Shown here piece by piece: positions 42,579 through 52,551 of a DNA stretch of 64,000 nt. Within the stretch, counting starts at the first letter, position 1. Each line of letters begins with the position of its first letter. Location: positions 124,001-188,000 of the forward strand of contig NZ_SSOB01000010.1 in assembly GCF_004801405.1 (NCBI RefSeq), read 5' to 3'. The position numbers and the translations under genes were made by a program. The notes beneath the pieces are model-generated. The model had not been told where the DNA came from. It searched no databases and was given only the letters and a program-made list of their open reading frames with translations. This stretch comes from Cohnella fermenti (GTDB lineage Bacteria; Bacillota; Bacilli; Paenibacillales; Paenibacillaceae).

Positions 42579-44756
42579 TTATTTAGCACCCAGTGTACGG
42601 TAGACGATAACAGCCGCTTCGGCGCGAGTTGCGTTGTCGTTCGGCTTGAACTCGCCTGCCGATCCGAGGATGATGTTCTTCGAGGCAGCGAACGCCACGC
42701 CATCCTTCAGGCTCGGGTTGATCTCGTTCGCATCGCTGAACGCGGACAGAGCTGCGTTCGCATTGTCGGTGCCTTCGATTCCCTTCACGGACTTCAGCGC
42801 GCGGGCAATCATCGTTGCCATCTCAGCGCGTGTGATCGTCGCCGTCGGATCGAACGTCGTCGCCGAACGTCCGTTAATGATGCCCTTCTCTACCGCTACC
42901 GCGACGTATGGAGCGTACCAAGCGCTGGAGCTTACGTCCGTGAACTTGCTCGTCGTTGCGCTCTCGTTGTCGATATCAAGAGCGAGGGCAAGAATCTTGG
43001 CGAACTCGGCGCGAGTGATGCTGTCGGTCGGAGCGAACTGGCCTGCCGCCTTGCCTTCGATCGCGCCTCTGGCGGCGACGACCTCGATCTGGCGTCCTGC
43101 CCACGCTTGGACGGAAGCGATATCGTTGAACGTCACCTTGTTCTCGACCAGAACGTAGGAGGTACCTTGCTTGCCGCTCGTGGACACGTTCCAACCGTCG
43201 ACCGTACCGCCCTCGATCTTCAAGCTTCCGTCCGCTCCGACGCTGGCAATCGTCAGAAGCTCGGGATCAAGGCCGCCCGAGGCGGCAAGCGCGGACTTCC
43301 ATTCGTCGCCCGCGTCGACCAGTCTGGAACCGAGCACCGCTGCCTGTCCGTCGCTGGCCAGGTTGGCGCCCGCGCCGTTCTCGCCGGTGACAGTAAAGCG
43401 GACGCCGTCGGTAGGATCAAAGCCGGTGAAAGCAAAGGTGAAGACGCCCGATCCGGGAGTAATCGTGCTCGTCGGAGCGAAGATGGCAGGCGGAGGAGTG
43501 TCGATGCCCACCTCGAAGTCGATTCCGTTCGAGAGATCGCCGTCGAACGGAATCTCTACCGTCAACTCGTTCACGCTGACGTTCGCCGACGGAACGCCGG
43601 CTTCCGCCAATTGCTTCAGAACGTCCGCAGGCAAGCTGGTCGTCACGGAAGAGGCATCCACATCGCCGAGCGAGATCGCGAGCGGAGGAATGACGAGCCC
43701 GCTCGTCGAGCCGATCGCATCCGCCAGCGCTTCCTTGATGGCCTTGATGTCATTAAGAAGGCCGGCAACCGCAGCGGTGTCGACCTTGACGGTCGCCTTG
43801 CCGTCGCTGACCGCGACGGACTTCGACAGATCCAAGCTTACAGATGATGCAATAGCCGCGGAAGCGGCGGATACGGCTTGCTTGATCAAGTCGGCCTTCT
43901 CGGCATCTGTAGCGTTAGCCAGCTTGTCCTTGATGTCGCCAAGGCTCTTGATCGCCGCCGCAGCGGAATCGGAAGTTGTCGTGGTCGTCGTGGTGTCGTT
44001 GCCGCCGGAATACACCGTATTGGCGCTGATGAAGGCCGCAACGATCGAAGGCAGGGCACTATCGAATGCCGTCTTCACCGAAGTGTCATCCATATAGTTG
44101 TAGAACGTCTCGAGCACCGCCGCCTTGAAGGCCGCATTGTCGCCGAAGTAATACGTAATCAGGGCCGCTGCATCAGCAGCGCCGGCAGTGCTTGTTGCAA
44201 GCGCGGATTCCGCGATGGACTCGACGATTGCGGTCTTGCTTCCCGTGAGCGTCTGATTGCCGAGAACCGTGTTATAAGCGATACTGTTGACAACAACGAA
44301 GAATGCGGCGAAGTCTTCTACCGTGATGTCGATTCCCGAAACGGATTCCAGCTTGTCAACCAAGCTCTGGACCGCTTCTTCCTGCAGCAATGCCGCAACA
44401 TCGACGGCGCTCGCGATCGGAAGGGAGATCGACGTCAGAAGCTCGATCAAGGCATCCTTCTCGTCATCGGTCAGGCTCAGACCGCTGAATGCAGCCAGCA
44501 GCGGAGCTACCGCCGTCTCGTGATCGGCACCGGCAAGCGCAGTCTTGAGCGCAGTCACAGACGTATTGCCAGCCAACAAAGCGTCGATCTTCGTCTGAAA
44601 CGAGATCAGCTTCAAGAGATTCGCATCCGTCACAACCGCTGCCGAAGCAACGCTCGCGCCAATCGGACTCCCTACGACGAGCCCCGTTCCCGACAGTGCC
44701 GTTACCGCCAAACTAGTAGCTACGAACCCTGCTAGTGCTTTTTTCCTCAATTTCAT
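42579..44756 (-). CDS. Secreted SLH-domain surface protein
   Basis: The 725-aa product has a signal peptide (1-40, ending ASA), a long helical Ala/Ser/Thr/Asp-rich region (45-400), a beta-rich part (400-540) and three C-terminal SLH repeats (about 550-725) with ITRAEFAKIL, ITRAEMATMI and ATRAEAAVIV. SLH repeats bind pyruvylated secondary cell-wall polymer. The ATG at 44756 follows AGGAGG. It has its own promoter and terminator, so it is a separate unit placed between the PHP phosphatase and the kinase genes. The helical region is unlike any family I know. Confidence 0.88.
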   Translation of the reverse strand: MKLRKKALAGFVATSLAVTALSGTGLVVGSPIGASVASAAVVTDANLLKLISFQTKIDALLAGNTSVTALKTALAGADHETAVAPLLAAFSGLSLTDDEKDALIELLTSISLPIASAVDVAALLQEEAVQSLVDKLESVSGIDITVEDFAAFFVVVNSIAYNTVLGNQTLTGSKTAIVESIAESALATSTAGAADAAALITYYFGDNAAFKAAVLETFYNYMDDTSVKTAFDSALPSIVAAFISANTVYSGGNDTTTTTTTSDSAAAAIKSLGDIKDKLANATDAEKADLIKQAVSAASAAIASSVSLDLSKSVAVSDGKATVKVDTAAVAGLLNDIKAIKEALADAIGSTSGLVIPPLAISLGDVDASSVTTSLPADVLKQLAEAGVPSANVSVNELTVEIPFDGDLSNGIDFEVGIDTPPPAIFAPTSTITPGSGVFTFAFTGFDPTDGVRFTVTGENGAGANLASDGQAAVLGSRLVDAGDEWKSALAASGGLDPELLTIASVGADGSLKIEGGTVDGWNVSTSGKQGTSYVLVENKVTFNDIASVQAWAGRQIEVVAARGAIEGKAAGQFAPTDSITRAEFAKILALALDIDNESATTSKFTDVSSSAWYAPYVAVAVEKGIINGRSATTFDPTATITRAEMATMIARALKSVKGIEGTDNANAALSAFSDANEINPSLKDGVAFAASKNIILGSAGEFKPNDNATRAEAAVIVYRTLGAK

Positions 44757-44826
44757 GTATGAATCCTCCTGACTTGTACGTGATATAGGAATTGAAGGGA
44801 TTTTTTCGGTAAACAGTAGTCCCTTA

Positions 44827-44855
44827 ATCTTACTGCACAATAGTATACCGGTCAA
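44827..44855 (-). promoter_or_regulatory. Sigma-A-like promoter of the SLH-domain gene
   Basis: TTGACC (44850-44855), 17 bases, TAAGAT (44827-44832) on the minus strand, just past the stop of the PHP phosphatase. Confidence 0.6.
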
Positions 44856-44857
44856 CA

Positions 44858-45634
44858 TTATTGGAAGAGATTTGATAACTTTCTCCACCATTTTACATTA
44901 ACTTTAGAGAATGTTTCTACAATAATAGCCTCGTCGCCGACAATGTTCGACGAATTCCGTACCATGGTCTCTTGCATTCTATCTTCCACATTGCGCGCCA
45001 GACTCTCCAAGGCCTCCTTCATTCGGAATCCACGATGCTCCAGGTGATGCGCGTCGGAGGCGAGGAACTGAATCATCCCGCTCCGGCACAGCGTCCAGGC
45101 GCATTCCTCGATCTTCCTGCCGAAGCCCCCGAGCAACGAATGGGTCGTGACCTGCCCGTAACAGCCGGCTTCGATAAGCTCGCCCAGCCTTCGCGGCTCC
45201 TTGACGATCGCGGCATTCCTCTCCGGATGAGCAATGATCGGATGCAGCCCCAAGAGGCGCAGCTCGTGAACCCATTCGAACATCTTCGACGGAATGCGCG
45301 AGGACGGCATCTCCAGCAGAATGTACGGCGAATCGGCCAAGGTCAGCAGTTCTCCCCGCGCCCACGCGTCGAGCATCTCGTTATGTACCCGGATCTCCTG
45401 GCCCGGCAGAACCTCCAGCGGAATCCCTTCCCGCTCCAAGAGAGCGTTCAGCTCGGCCACGGCCTCTCTTACCCGCCCAGCCGGATTCGTGTAGACGCCG
45501 TTCGCGTGATGCGGCGTGGCGATGATCTTGCGAATCCCTTCCGCCGCAGCCGCTCTCGCCATCGCAAGCGAATGCTCGGCATCCGGCGCACCGTCATCGA
45601 TTCCCGGGAGAATGTGGGCGTGAATGTCGATCAA
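44858..45634 (-). CDS. PHP-type tyrosine phosphatase, CpsB/YwqE-like
   Basis: The 258-aa manganese-dependent phosphatase dephosphorylates BY-kinases. PHP motifs are visible: DIHAHILPGIDDG at residues 3-15, ATPHH near 43, PIIAHPER near 132 and SDAHH near 200. The start is TTG at 45634, giving MIDIHAHIL and preceded by AAGGGGG; earlier in-frame codons are not supported. It sits one gene away from its presumed substrate kinase. Confidence 0.9.
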   Translation of the reverse strand: MIDIHAHILPGIDDGAPDAEHSLAMARAAAAEGIRKIIATPHHANGVYTNPAGRVREAVAELNALLEREGIPLEVLPGQEIRVHNEMLDAWARGELLTLADSPYILLEMPSSRIPSKMFEWVHELRLLGLHPIIAHPERNAAIVKEPRRLGELIEAGCYGQVTTHSLLGGFGRKIEECAWTLCRSGMIQFLASDAHHLEHRGFRMKEALESLARNVEDRMQETMVRNSSNIVGDEAIIVETFSKVNVKWWRKLSNLFQ

Positions 45635-45767
45635 TAGGCAATACCCCCTTACCAAATCCTTCATTCTTCTACGTCATTCTTCCTTACAAGTTGCGGCACT
45701 CTCTCTACTTTCTTCGGTATAAATGGCAAGACAAGTTAGTTATGTAGTCCTTATTCGTCGAAAATAG

Positions 45768-45806
45768 GCAAAATGCCCCACGCCGACAGGCCGGCGTAGG
45801 GCATTC
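45768..45806 (-). terminator. Intrinsic terminator after metK
   Basis: A long near-perfect stem ATGCCC..ACGCCG with CGGCGT..GGGCAT (about 13 bp) followed by TTTTG on the minus strand. Confidence 0.88.
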
Positions 45807-45818
45807 TTAGTAGTTCTC

Positions 45819-47021
45819 TTAGAGTGCCGCTCCCTGCTTGAGGGCGTCGGCCTTGTCGAGGCGTTCCCACGGCAGATCGAGATCGCTGCGGCCGAAGTGG
45901 CCGTAAGCGGCCGTCTGCTTGTAGATCGGACGGCGAAGATTGAGCATGCGGATGATGCCTGCCGGGCGAAGATCGAAGTTGCCGCGGATCAGCTCGACCA
46001 GTTTCTCCTCGTCGACCTTGCCCGTTCCGTACGTGTCGACGTTGATGGATACCGGATTGGCTACGCCGATGGCGTAAGCCAATTGAATCTCGCACTTGTC
46101 GGCGAGGCCGGCGGCGACGATGTTCTTGGCGACGTAGCGCGCGGCGTACGCGGCGGAACGGTCGACCTTCGTCGGGTCCTTGCCGGAGAAGGCGCCGCCG
46201 CCGTGGCGGGCATATCCTCCGTACGTGTCGACGATGATCTTGCGGCCGGTCAAGCCGGCATCGCCTTGAGGACCGCCGATGACGAAGCGACCGGTCGGGT
46301 TGATGAAGAATTTGGTCTCGGCGTCCAGCCACTGCTCCGGAACGACGGCCTTAATGACATGATTGCGAATATCCTGCTGAATCTGCTCAAGCGGAATCTC
46401 TTCCGAGTGCTGAGTCGAGACGACGATCGTATCGACGCGGGTCGGCTTGCCGTCCGCATATTCGATGGTGACCTGCGTCTTGCCGTCGGGGCGCAGATAG
46501 CCGAGCGTACCGTTCTTCCGCACCTCGGACAGGCGGCGGGACAGCCGGTGAGCGAGCGCGATCGGAAGCGGCATGAATTCCGGCGTCTCGTTCGTCGCGA
46601 AGCCGAACATCAGACCTTGGTCGCCGGCTCCGATGTCCGCGTTCTCCTGAAGCACGTCCTTGCCGTCGCGGTTCTCGAGCGCAGCGTTAACGCCTTGCGC
46701 AATGTCCGCGGATTGTTCGTTAAGCGAAGTGAGCACCGCGCAAGTGCTGGCATCGAAGCCGTACTTGGCACGGGTATACCCGATTTCCCGAATCGTGCTG
46801 CGTACGATTGCGGAGATATCTACATAATCGGCCTTGCTGCTGATCTCGCCGATAACCAGAACAAGCCCGGTTGCAACGGATACTTCGCAGGCAACGCGCG
46901 CATATGGATCTGCTTGCAAGAAGGCATCAAGCACCGCGTCGGAGATTTGATCGCAGATTTTGTCCGGGTGGCCTTCCGTAACCGATTCAGACGTGAAGAG
47001 ATGCCGTCCTTTGATCGACAA
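45819..47021 (-). CDS. metK: S-adenosylmethionine synthetase
   Basis: MetK makes SAM from methionine and ATP. The 400-aa product starts [25 protein letters not shown]... with the SAM synthetase signatures [12 protein letters not shown] near 120 and [16 protein letters not shown] near 270. The start is TTG at 47021, nine bases after GGGGAGG; a TTG nine bases earlier abuts the ribosome binding site. It has a strong sigma-A promoter and a hairpin in the leader. Confidence 0.97.
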   Translation of the reverse strand: MSIKGRHLFTSESVTEGHPDKICDQISDAVLDAFLQADPYARVACEVSVATGLVLVIGEISSKADYVDISAIVRSTIREIGYTRAKYGFDASTCAVLTSLNEQSADIAQGVNAALENRDGKDVLQENADIGAGDQGLMFGFATNETPEFMPLPIALAHRLSRRLSEVRKNGTLGYLRPDGKTQVTIEYADGKPTRVDTIVVSTQHSEEIPLEQIQQDIRNHVIKAVVPEQWLDAETKFFINPTGRFVIGGPQGDAGLTGRKIIVDTYGGYARHGGGAFSGKDPTKVDRSAAYAARYVAKNIVAAGLADKCEIQLAYAIGVANPVSINVDTYGTGKVDEEKLVELIRGNFDLRPAGIIRMLNLRRPIYKQTAAYGHFGRSDLDLPWERLDKADALKQGAAL

Positions 47022-47041
47022 TATCCTCAACCTCCCCTACA

Positions 47042-47074
47042 CAAAAAATGAACCTTTTCCGGTAGGAAAAGGTT
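47042..47074 (-). promoter_or_regulatory. Terminator-like hairpin in the metK leader
   Basis: A perfect 10-bp stem (47065-47074 with 47051-47060), four-base loop, then CA and six T residues, lying between promoter and ribosome binding site. It could act as an attenuator. The leader (about 70 bases) is too short for a SAM-I aptamer. Confidence 0.65.
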
Positions 47075-47097
47075 GTCAGACAGACCTTCAGATGATA

Positions 47098-47126
47098 ATG
47101 ATACCGGAATTGTCTAGGGGTGTCAA
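47098..47126 (-). promoter_or_regulatory. Sigma-A promoter of metK
   Basis: TTGACA (47121-47126), 17 bases, TATCAT (47098-47103) on the minus strand. Perfect -35 and optimal spacing; start of transcription near 47091. Confidence 0.85.
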
Positions 47127-47160
47127 TAAACCAACGCCCATCCTTCGCCTATCGGGCTTC

Positions 47161-47427
47161 CTATAGAAGCGTCTGCTGCGCTTGCTGAACGAGCCGCTTC
47201 GTGACTCCCCCGCCGACCGCTCCGGCCTCTCTTGCCGTCAGGTTCCCCAGGTAGGACGAACCGCCTCCGGACGAGGAGAAGCTGCCCAGTTCTCCCGCGA
47301 ATTCCGTGTCCGCCCCGGCCGCTCCGCCGTTCCCGAAGGCGACTCCGAGCTCGGCGGCTACCTCGTACTTCAGTTGCTTCAGCGCACTCGCGCATTCCGG
47401 CACCAGCTTCTTGTTGCGGCTTGCCAT
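47161..47427 (-). CDS. Small acid-soluble spore protein, alpha/beta type
   Basis: SASPs coat and protect spore DNA. The 88-aa product has both SASP signatures: LKYEVAAELGV near residues 18-28, which contains the germination-protease site (E-V-A-A-E), and YLGNLTAREAGAVGGGVTKRLVQ near 59-81. Between them is an unusual Gly/Ser/Ala-rich insert of about 30 residues. The ATG follows AAGGAGGTG. A CATACTA resembling a sigma-G -10 lies upstream (47458-47464), without a good -35. This marks the organism as a spore former. Confidence 0.88.
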   Translation of the reverse strand: MASRNKKLVPECASALKQLKYEVAAELGVAFGNGGAAGADTEFAGELGSFSSSGGGSSYLGNLTAREAGAVGGGVTKRLVQQAQQTLL

Positions 47428-47536
47428 TCGTTACGCACCTCCTTGGAAGTTGACGGTCATAGTATGGATCGGGACCGGACTCCGTAGGCGTATAACCTCA
47501 TGGGCATAGGGGAAAATATAGGCGTATCTGCCGGAA

Positions 47537-50500
47537 TTACGCCTGCAGGAAGCCGACGTACTTCAGCATTCTCTCGATCATGACGGCCGCTTCGGCTCTT
47601 GTCGCATTGCTCTGCGGCTTAAATTGGTAGCTCGACACGCCGTTCATGATGCCGGCCGCAACATTCTGCAGCACCGCCGTCTTGGCGTAGGAGCTGATCT
47701 TCCCGCTGTCCGTGAAGGCGTTAAGCTCCGTTCCCTTCGTGCTCACCGACTGGCCGACATACGCAATCGCCCGCTGCATCATCGTCGCCATCTCCTCGCG
47801 GGTGATGTAGGCGTTCGGGAGGAAGCGCCCATCGGTCCCCCCTTGAACGATCCCCGCCTCGCTCGCGGCTCCGATGTAACCCGAATAAGTACCGTTCGTC
47901 CCTACATCGGAGAATCGGGTTGCGGCGCTCTTCTTGCTCGTCAGCCCCAGACCGCGAGCGATGTACTTGGCGAAGTCCGCCCGAGTGATGTTCTGATTCG
48001 GCTGGAAAACCACCGCACTCGTGCGATCGATAACGAACTTGGAGGCGAGAATATTTACGCTGTCCTTGGCCCACGCTGCGGTCACATCGCTGAATGTCTT
48101 CGAGAAGGATACGGCCGCATAAGCACTGTTGCCCTTGCGCTCGAAGCTCAGCTTCACGCTTGTCCCGTCGCGCGTGATCGTCGTCGGAGTATAGCTCAGA
48201 TCGTTCGAATCATAGTCGTAACGAACGACGGACAACTGCGAATCCGTCAAGGACGATGCATTCGACAGCGTAATGGAGCGAGTGACATAGTTATCGTAAG
48301 CAGCCACTTCGGTCTTGACTCCGTTCGTTACCGTATAAGCAGTAAAATCCACCATCGATCCGAGCAGCGTCCCCCCTTGCGTCGTAATCGCCGACAACAA
48401 GGTTGCGTTGGACGTCCTGGCGATCTGCAGCAACAGATAGGCGGAGGCGTCCTTCGCCGTATACGAACTTAACGTGCTGCTGCTGATGGCGAGCAGCGGA
48501 TAGTCGAATTCGTAATCGCCGTATTCGATCCGCAGCACCGCGTTCGGGTTCCTTGCCGTTCCGCTGACGAGCGACTTGATCGGAATCGCCACCAAGGCCC
48601 CCGTCTCGCTGGACGGAACAATGAAGCTTAGTTGAAGCTTCGTAATATTGCTGCCCAATTGGAGCATAGAGAATGCGCTCGTCAAGTAATCGGCATTGAG
48701 ATTGTAGCGCGTGGCCGCCGTTCCCGTGGACAGCGTGTCCGTTGTCGTCGTCGCCCCCGCCGAGTTGAAGGTCAGCCCGCCTTCGGAGTTATAGTCCAAG
48801 TAACTCGTCAGGCTGCCCAAGGAAGTCGTTCCGTTGCTCAACGTCACAGGGCCGAACGCAGCGACCGTAAGTCCCAACGAATCCCTCAGCGCGTTGCCCG
48901 CGGTACTGTACGTTACCGTCACGGCTTGGCCGGAAGCGATACTGGACGAGAGGGTCAACGTGACTGCCGCACCCGATACCTGAACGCTGGTGACGGCCGC
49001 TATCCCGGTGCCAACCGCTACCGTGAATTGAGATGGATACGCAATGTAGGATGCGTTCAGGCTGGACGAGAAGTTTAACGTTACCGTTGACCCGCTGACA
49101 CTGCCGCTCGAATAGACGGCAGCCGAGTTGGACGTGCCCACCGCGATGGAATAATTGCTGATCAAGGAAGCCGCATTCCCCGCCAGATCGGTAAGCGGCG
49201 TCGTTCCCGGAATATAAGTGACAATCACGGTACCGGCCGCGACTGATGCGGAGAGCGTCAGGATGACCGCATTGTTATCGATGGCAACCGACGATATTGC
49301 TGCCGAGCTTCCATTGGCCAATACCGAGAAGCTGGACTTCGCGGGCACCGCGCTCGTATTCAATCCCTCATTGAAGTACAAGGTCACGATATTGCTCGCT
49401 GCGGTTCCTGAGGACAATACCGGCGCCGTCACATCGATCCCGTTCGTGATGTAGAAGCTCGAGAACGCAGCCATTGTATTGCCGCTTAGATCCTGGATCG
49501 GCGTCGATGAACTCGGAGTGTAGGAGACAGATACGCTCTGGCTGGAAGTCGGGCTGGAACTGAGCGTCATTGTGAGCGTTGTTCCATAAAGCGTTATTGT
49601 ACGAATGCCGACTGTCGCGCTGTCGAATTTCACTGTGAATTGGGACAGAACGTTGCTCGGAAGATCGTTCAGCGATTTGTTGAAGTTCAGCGTCAGAACA
49701 CTGCCGCTGATGGAACCGGATGACGGCTTCGGCACGGTCGTGCTCGTCGTATTGGATACCGTCAGTGAACTCAGATTGGCAGCCTTGTTGCCGGACAGAT
49801 CGACAATCGGATTCGTACCCGCCGTATAGGAGATCGTCACCTTCTGTCCCACGGCCACGCTGTTCTGCAACTTGACCCATACCTGCTTGCCGGAGACGGT
49901 AACCGCCGTCACTTGCGCCGCGACGTCGTTGACCGTCACATAATAATTCGCCGCTGCCGGCACAGAGCTCTCGTCTAACACTTCGTTGTACGTAAGAAGG
50001 ACGGACATTCCGTCCATCGCGGCGCTCGAGATCATCGGGGCAGTGAGATCGGATCCTACGGTCTGGAAGCTCCAACGGTAGTCGTTCAAGATACCGGGGA
50101 AGACATTGCCATTCGCTACGTCCGTGATCAGGCCGGAATCAATATAGACCGCATATTTGGTTGCAGCGCTCAGTACAGGGATTCCGGTCAAGTTCACAAC
50201 CGTCGAGTCGGTCAATGACCGCGACATGCTTGCCGTCGCCACGACCGTCCCCGAGTACGTTCCGGACAGCGCCTTGATTCGGGCCGTCGCTCCGGAAGCT
50301 ACGGTGACCGACTTGTTGAACTTCATGCTGAAGGTGCCGACATTCGCGCTCACATTCGAGACGCCGGCGACGGGAGAGAGCGTGACGATCTCCGGTGCGT
50401 CCGCGTCCTCCGATACCTTGAAGGACCAACTCGACGTTCCCGCGTAGTTGTTGCCTGCGGCATCGTGGACCGCCAGGTTCGAGATCGTCACCGTGTAGGT

Positions 50501-51553
50501 CGTGTTATCGGCGAACACAGCACACAAGGCGCTCGTCGGATTGATTGTTATCGTCGTCGTGCCATATCCCGTAATCCCGGACGAGCTCGCCGGAATCGTG
50601 CAGAACGTCGTCGTGCCCTGCTTGATCGTGAATGTGCCGCTGCCCGAGTAGACGTTCTCGCTGAATTCGACGGAGAGCGAGCCCGCGAGCTGGCCGAGCG
50701 TGCCGCCGCTGGTCGGCGAGAAGGAGACGACCGTCGGAGCGGTAACATCGTTCGCCGCTTTTGTCGTGAAGCTCCACGTGCCCGCGCTCGTGATGCCATA
50801 CTCGTTATTATCGGAATCGAGAATGGCTCCCATATCGATCAGAATGTAGTACGCCGTTCCGTAATCCAGCTTGCTCAGCTTGATGGAGACGACCTGTCCG
50901 CTTGCGGTCACGGAGCTCGACGTTGCGGAGATCGTCTGAATGGTCGCGTTGTCGGACACTCGCTTGACATAGATATTGCCGCTGCTGCCCTTCTTCATCG
51001 TCTTGGTCGAAGGGTACGTCAACGTAATCGTCTGGGCGGTATCCGCGCTAAAGTTGGTTGTTCCGCTTGTAGGACTGTAGGCCGGAGCGAGCGTGCTGCT
51101 GTCCACGACCGTGAACGTCCAGTCCGAGGCTTGCTGGTAGAAGCGTCCCGTGCTCAAGCTCGCGAAGGCCGTGCCATCGATGACAACCTTGTACGATCCC
51201 GCTGTCAGGGTCGAGGAAGGAATAATCGTGGCGACCTTGGTCGGCTGCTCGAGCAACACATTACCGAGGTTGGATTGCACGTTAAGCACATCAACCGTGG
51301 CGTACGAGCCGCCCGTTAACCGTTGAATCGTGATATTGCCCGTCCCTCTGACGACATTCTCGTCGAAGGTGATCTTGAGGTTCGTGCCGGACGGAACAAG
51401 TGTCCCTCCGCTCTTGGGCATTAATTGAATGGCTAATGGACCGTTCGTGCCGCTGGCCAATACGGTGGACGAGTCGCCCGGCAGAGATGTCAGTCCTAAT
51501 TGTACGAGGAGGGTAGCGACAAGAATGATAGCTAGAGTGCGAATGCGGTGCAA
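47537..51553 (-). CDS. Large S-layer-like protein with SbsA Ig-like, SwmB-like and SLH domains
   Basis: The 1338-aa secreted product has a signal peptide (1-33), about four SbsA-type Ig-like domains (35-515, each with a SP.SGGT..... ITFDENV-like start), then about five SwmB-like repeats (515-930; patterns such as VLLTYNEVLD...VTISYTAGT..I.DLSGN), a beta region (930-1150) and three SLH repeats (about 1160-1338, ending MIERMLKYVGFLQA). The start is TTG at 51553 after GGGAGGTAA. It lies beside the rml and ABC-export glycan genes and is the natural candidate for the glycosylated S-layer or a co-displayed surface protein. Confidence 0.88.
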   Translation of the reverse strand: MHRIRTLAIILVATLLVQLGLTSLPGDSSTVLASGTNGPLAIQLMPKSGGTLVPSGTNLKITFDENVVRGTGNITIQRLTGGSYATVDVLNVQSNLGNVLLEQPTKVATIIPSSTLTAGSYKVVIDGTAFASLSTGRFYQQASDWTFTVVDSSTLAPAYSPTSGTTNFSADTAQTITLTYPSTKTMKKGSSGNIYVKRVSDNATIQTISATSSSVTASGQVVSIKLSKLDYGTAYYILIDMGAILDSDNNEYGITSAGTWSFTTKAANDVTAPTVVSFSPTSGGTLGQLAGSLSVEFSENVYSGSGTFTIKQGTTTFCTIPASSSGITGYGTTTITINPTSALCAVFADNTTYTVTISNLAVHDAAGNNYAGTSSWSFKVSEDADAPEIVTLSPVAGVSNVSANVGTFSMKFNKSVTVASGATARIKALSGTYSGTVVATASMSRSLTDSTVVNLTGIPVLSAATKYAVYIDSGLITDVANGNVFPGILNDYRWSFQTVGSDLTAPMISSAAMDGMSVLLTYNEVLDESSVPAAANYYVTVNDVAAQVTAVTVSGKQVWVKLQNSVAVGQKVTISYTAGTNPIVDLSGNKAANLSSLTVSNTTSTTVPKPSSGSISGSVLTLNFNKSLNDLPSNVLSQFTVKFDSATVGIRTITLYGTTLTMTLSSSPTSSQSVSVSYTPSSSTPIQDLSGNTMAAFSSFYITNGIDVTAPVLSSGTAASNIVTLYFNEGLNTSAVPAKSSFSVLANGSSAAISSVAIDNNAVILTLSASVAAGTVIVTYIPGTTPLTDLAGNAASLISNYSIAVGTSNSAAVYSSGSVSGSTVTLNFSSSLNASYIAYPSQFTVAVGTGIAAVTSVQVSGAAVTLTLSSSIASGQAVTVTYSTAGNALRDSLGLTVAAFGPVTLSNGTTSLGSLTSYLDYNSEGGLTFNSAGATTTTDTLSTGTAATRYNLNADYLTSAFSMLQLGSNITKLQLSFIVPSSETGALVAIPIKSLVSGTARNPNAVLRIEYGDYEFDYPLLAISSSTLSSYTAKDASAYLLLQIARTSNATLLSAITTQGGTLLGSMVDFTAYTVTNGVKTEVAAYDNYVTRSITLSNASSLTDSQLSVVRYDYDSNDLSYTPTTITRDGTSVKLSFERKGNSAYAAVSFSKTFSDVTAAWAKDSVNILASKFVIDRTSAVVFQPNQNITRADFAKYIARGLGLTSKKSAATRFSDVGTNGTYSGYIGAASEAGIVQGGTDGRFLPNAYITREEMATMMQRAIAYVGQSVSTKGTELNAFTDSGKISSYAKTAVLQNVAAGIMNGVSSYQFKPQSNATRAEAAVMIERMLKYVGFLQA

Positions 51554-51630
51554 TTGGGTTACCTCCCGATCTGAACATAGTCGTACCTATTATTTCGGCT
51601 TCGGGAGCGGAGAAATTTAGGCTGCACGGC

Positions 51631-51672
51631 AAAAAACCTATCCGCTGGCGGCAATGCCGCTCGCAGATAGGC
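51631..51672 (-). terminator. Intrinsic terminator after rfbD
   Basis: CCTATCTGC..GCGGATAGG stem with an inner GCGGCATTGCCGC hairpin and six T residues on the minus strand. Confidence 0.88.
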
Positions 51673-51681
51673 TTTGGATGG

Positions 51682-52551
51682 TCACGATTCGGCAACCGTT
51701 CTCTTAAGGTATTCCCGCAGCGCTTCCCGCCAAGGCCGCAGATCGGTTAAGCCGTTCCAGCGGATGGCGGAGCGATCCATGACGGAATAGGCCGGGCGGG
51801 GCGCCGGGCGAGGGAAGTCGGCCGTCGAGCAAGGGGAGGTCTGCACGTTCATCCCCGCCTCCTCGTAGATCGCCTTGGCGAACTCGTACCAACTGCACGT
51901 TCCGGCATTCGACGCATGGTAGATTCCATACGCTTCCGTGCGAACAAGCTCCAGCAGGAAGCGGCTCAGATCATACGTATAAGTAGGCGAACCCACTTGG
52001 TCATGGACAACGTTCACGGCAGCTTTTTCCACACCGAGCCTTAGCATCGTCTTCACGAAGTTGGCCCCATACGCCCCGTACACCCAGGAGGTGCGCACGA
52101 TGAACCCCTTCGGATTCAGCGCCTGCAGCAGCGTCTCGCCCGCTCGCTTCGACTTGCCGTAGATCGACTTGGGATTCGTGTTGTCGTATTCGTTGTACGG
52201 CTCGCACGACGTCCCGTCAAAAACATAATCCGTGCTGACATAGCACATCGGAATGCCGAGCTCCGAGGAGGCCAGCGCCAGATTGCGGGTGCCTCCAGCA
52301 TTGACCCGATACGCCTCGTCCGGCTCCGCCTCCGCCTTGTCGACGGCCGTATAGGCCGCCGCATGAATGATCGCATCCGGTCGAACCTCCGCGAGAACGT
52401 CCCGACACTGCCGCAGGTCCGTCACGTCAAGCCGCTTCCGGTCGCAGCCGACGATGCGGACTCCCGGCTCCTGCCATCGCGTCAGCTCCCCGCCAAGCTG
52501 TCCGTTCGCTCCGGTCACCAGCACCGTGTAGATCCCGTCAGTCAAGCCCAT
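51682..52551 (-). CDS. rfbD: dTDP-4-dehydrorhamnose reductase
   Basis: The last enzyme of dTDP-L-rhamnose synthesis. The product (about 289 aa) starts with [14 protein letters not shown], the NAD(P)-binding loop, and has the STDYVFDG motif near 105 and YGKSKRAGE near 130. The start is uncertain: ATG 52551 is chosen, TTG 52545 has better ribosome-binding spacing, and ATG 52572 has none. It overlaps the end of rfbB. It completes the rml set with rfbA, rfbC and rfbB. Confidence 0.93.
   Translation of the reverse strand: MGLTDGIYTVLVTGANGQLGGELTRWQEPGVRIVGCDRKRLDVTDLRQCRDVLAEVRPDAIIHAAAYTAVDKAEAEPDEAYRVNAGGTRNLALASSELGIPMCYVSTDYVFDGTSCEPYNEYDNTNPKSIYGKSKRAGETLLQALNPKGFIVRTSWVYGAYGANFVKTMLRLGVEKAAVNVVHDQVGSPTYTYDLSRFLLELVRTEAYGIYHASNAGTCSWYEFAKAIYEEAGMNVQTSPCSTADFPRPAPRPAYSVMDRSAIRWNGLTDLRPWREALREYLKRTVAES

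Noticed and set aside
42477..44735. Several long plus-strand frames opposite the SLH-domain gene
   Set aside because: No ribosome binding sites or motifs; the minus strand has signal peptide and three SLH repeats.
47042..47126. SAM-I riboswitch before metK
   Set aside because: Only about 70 bases lie between the predicted start of transcription and the start codon, and I see no S-box conserved elements.
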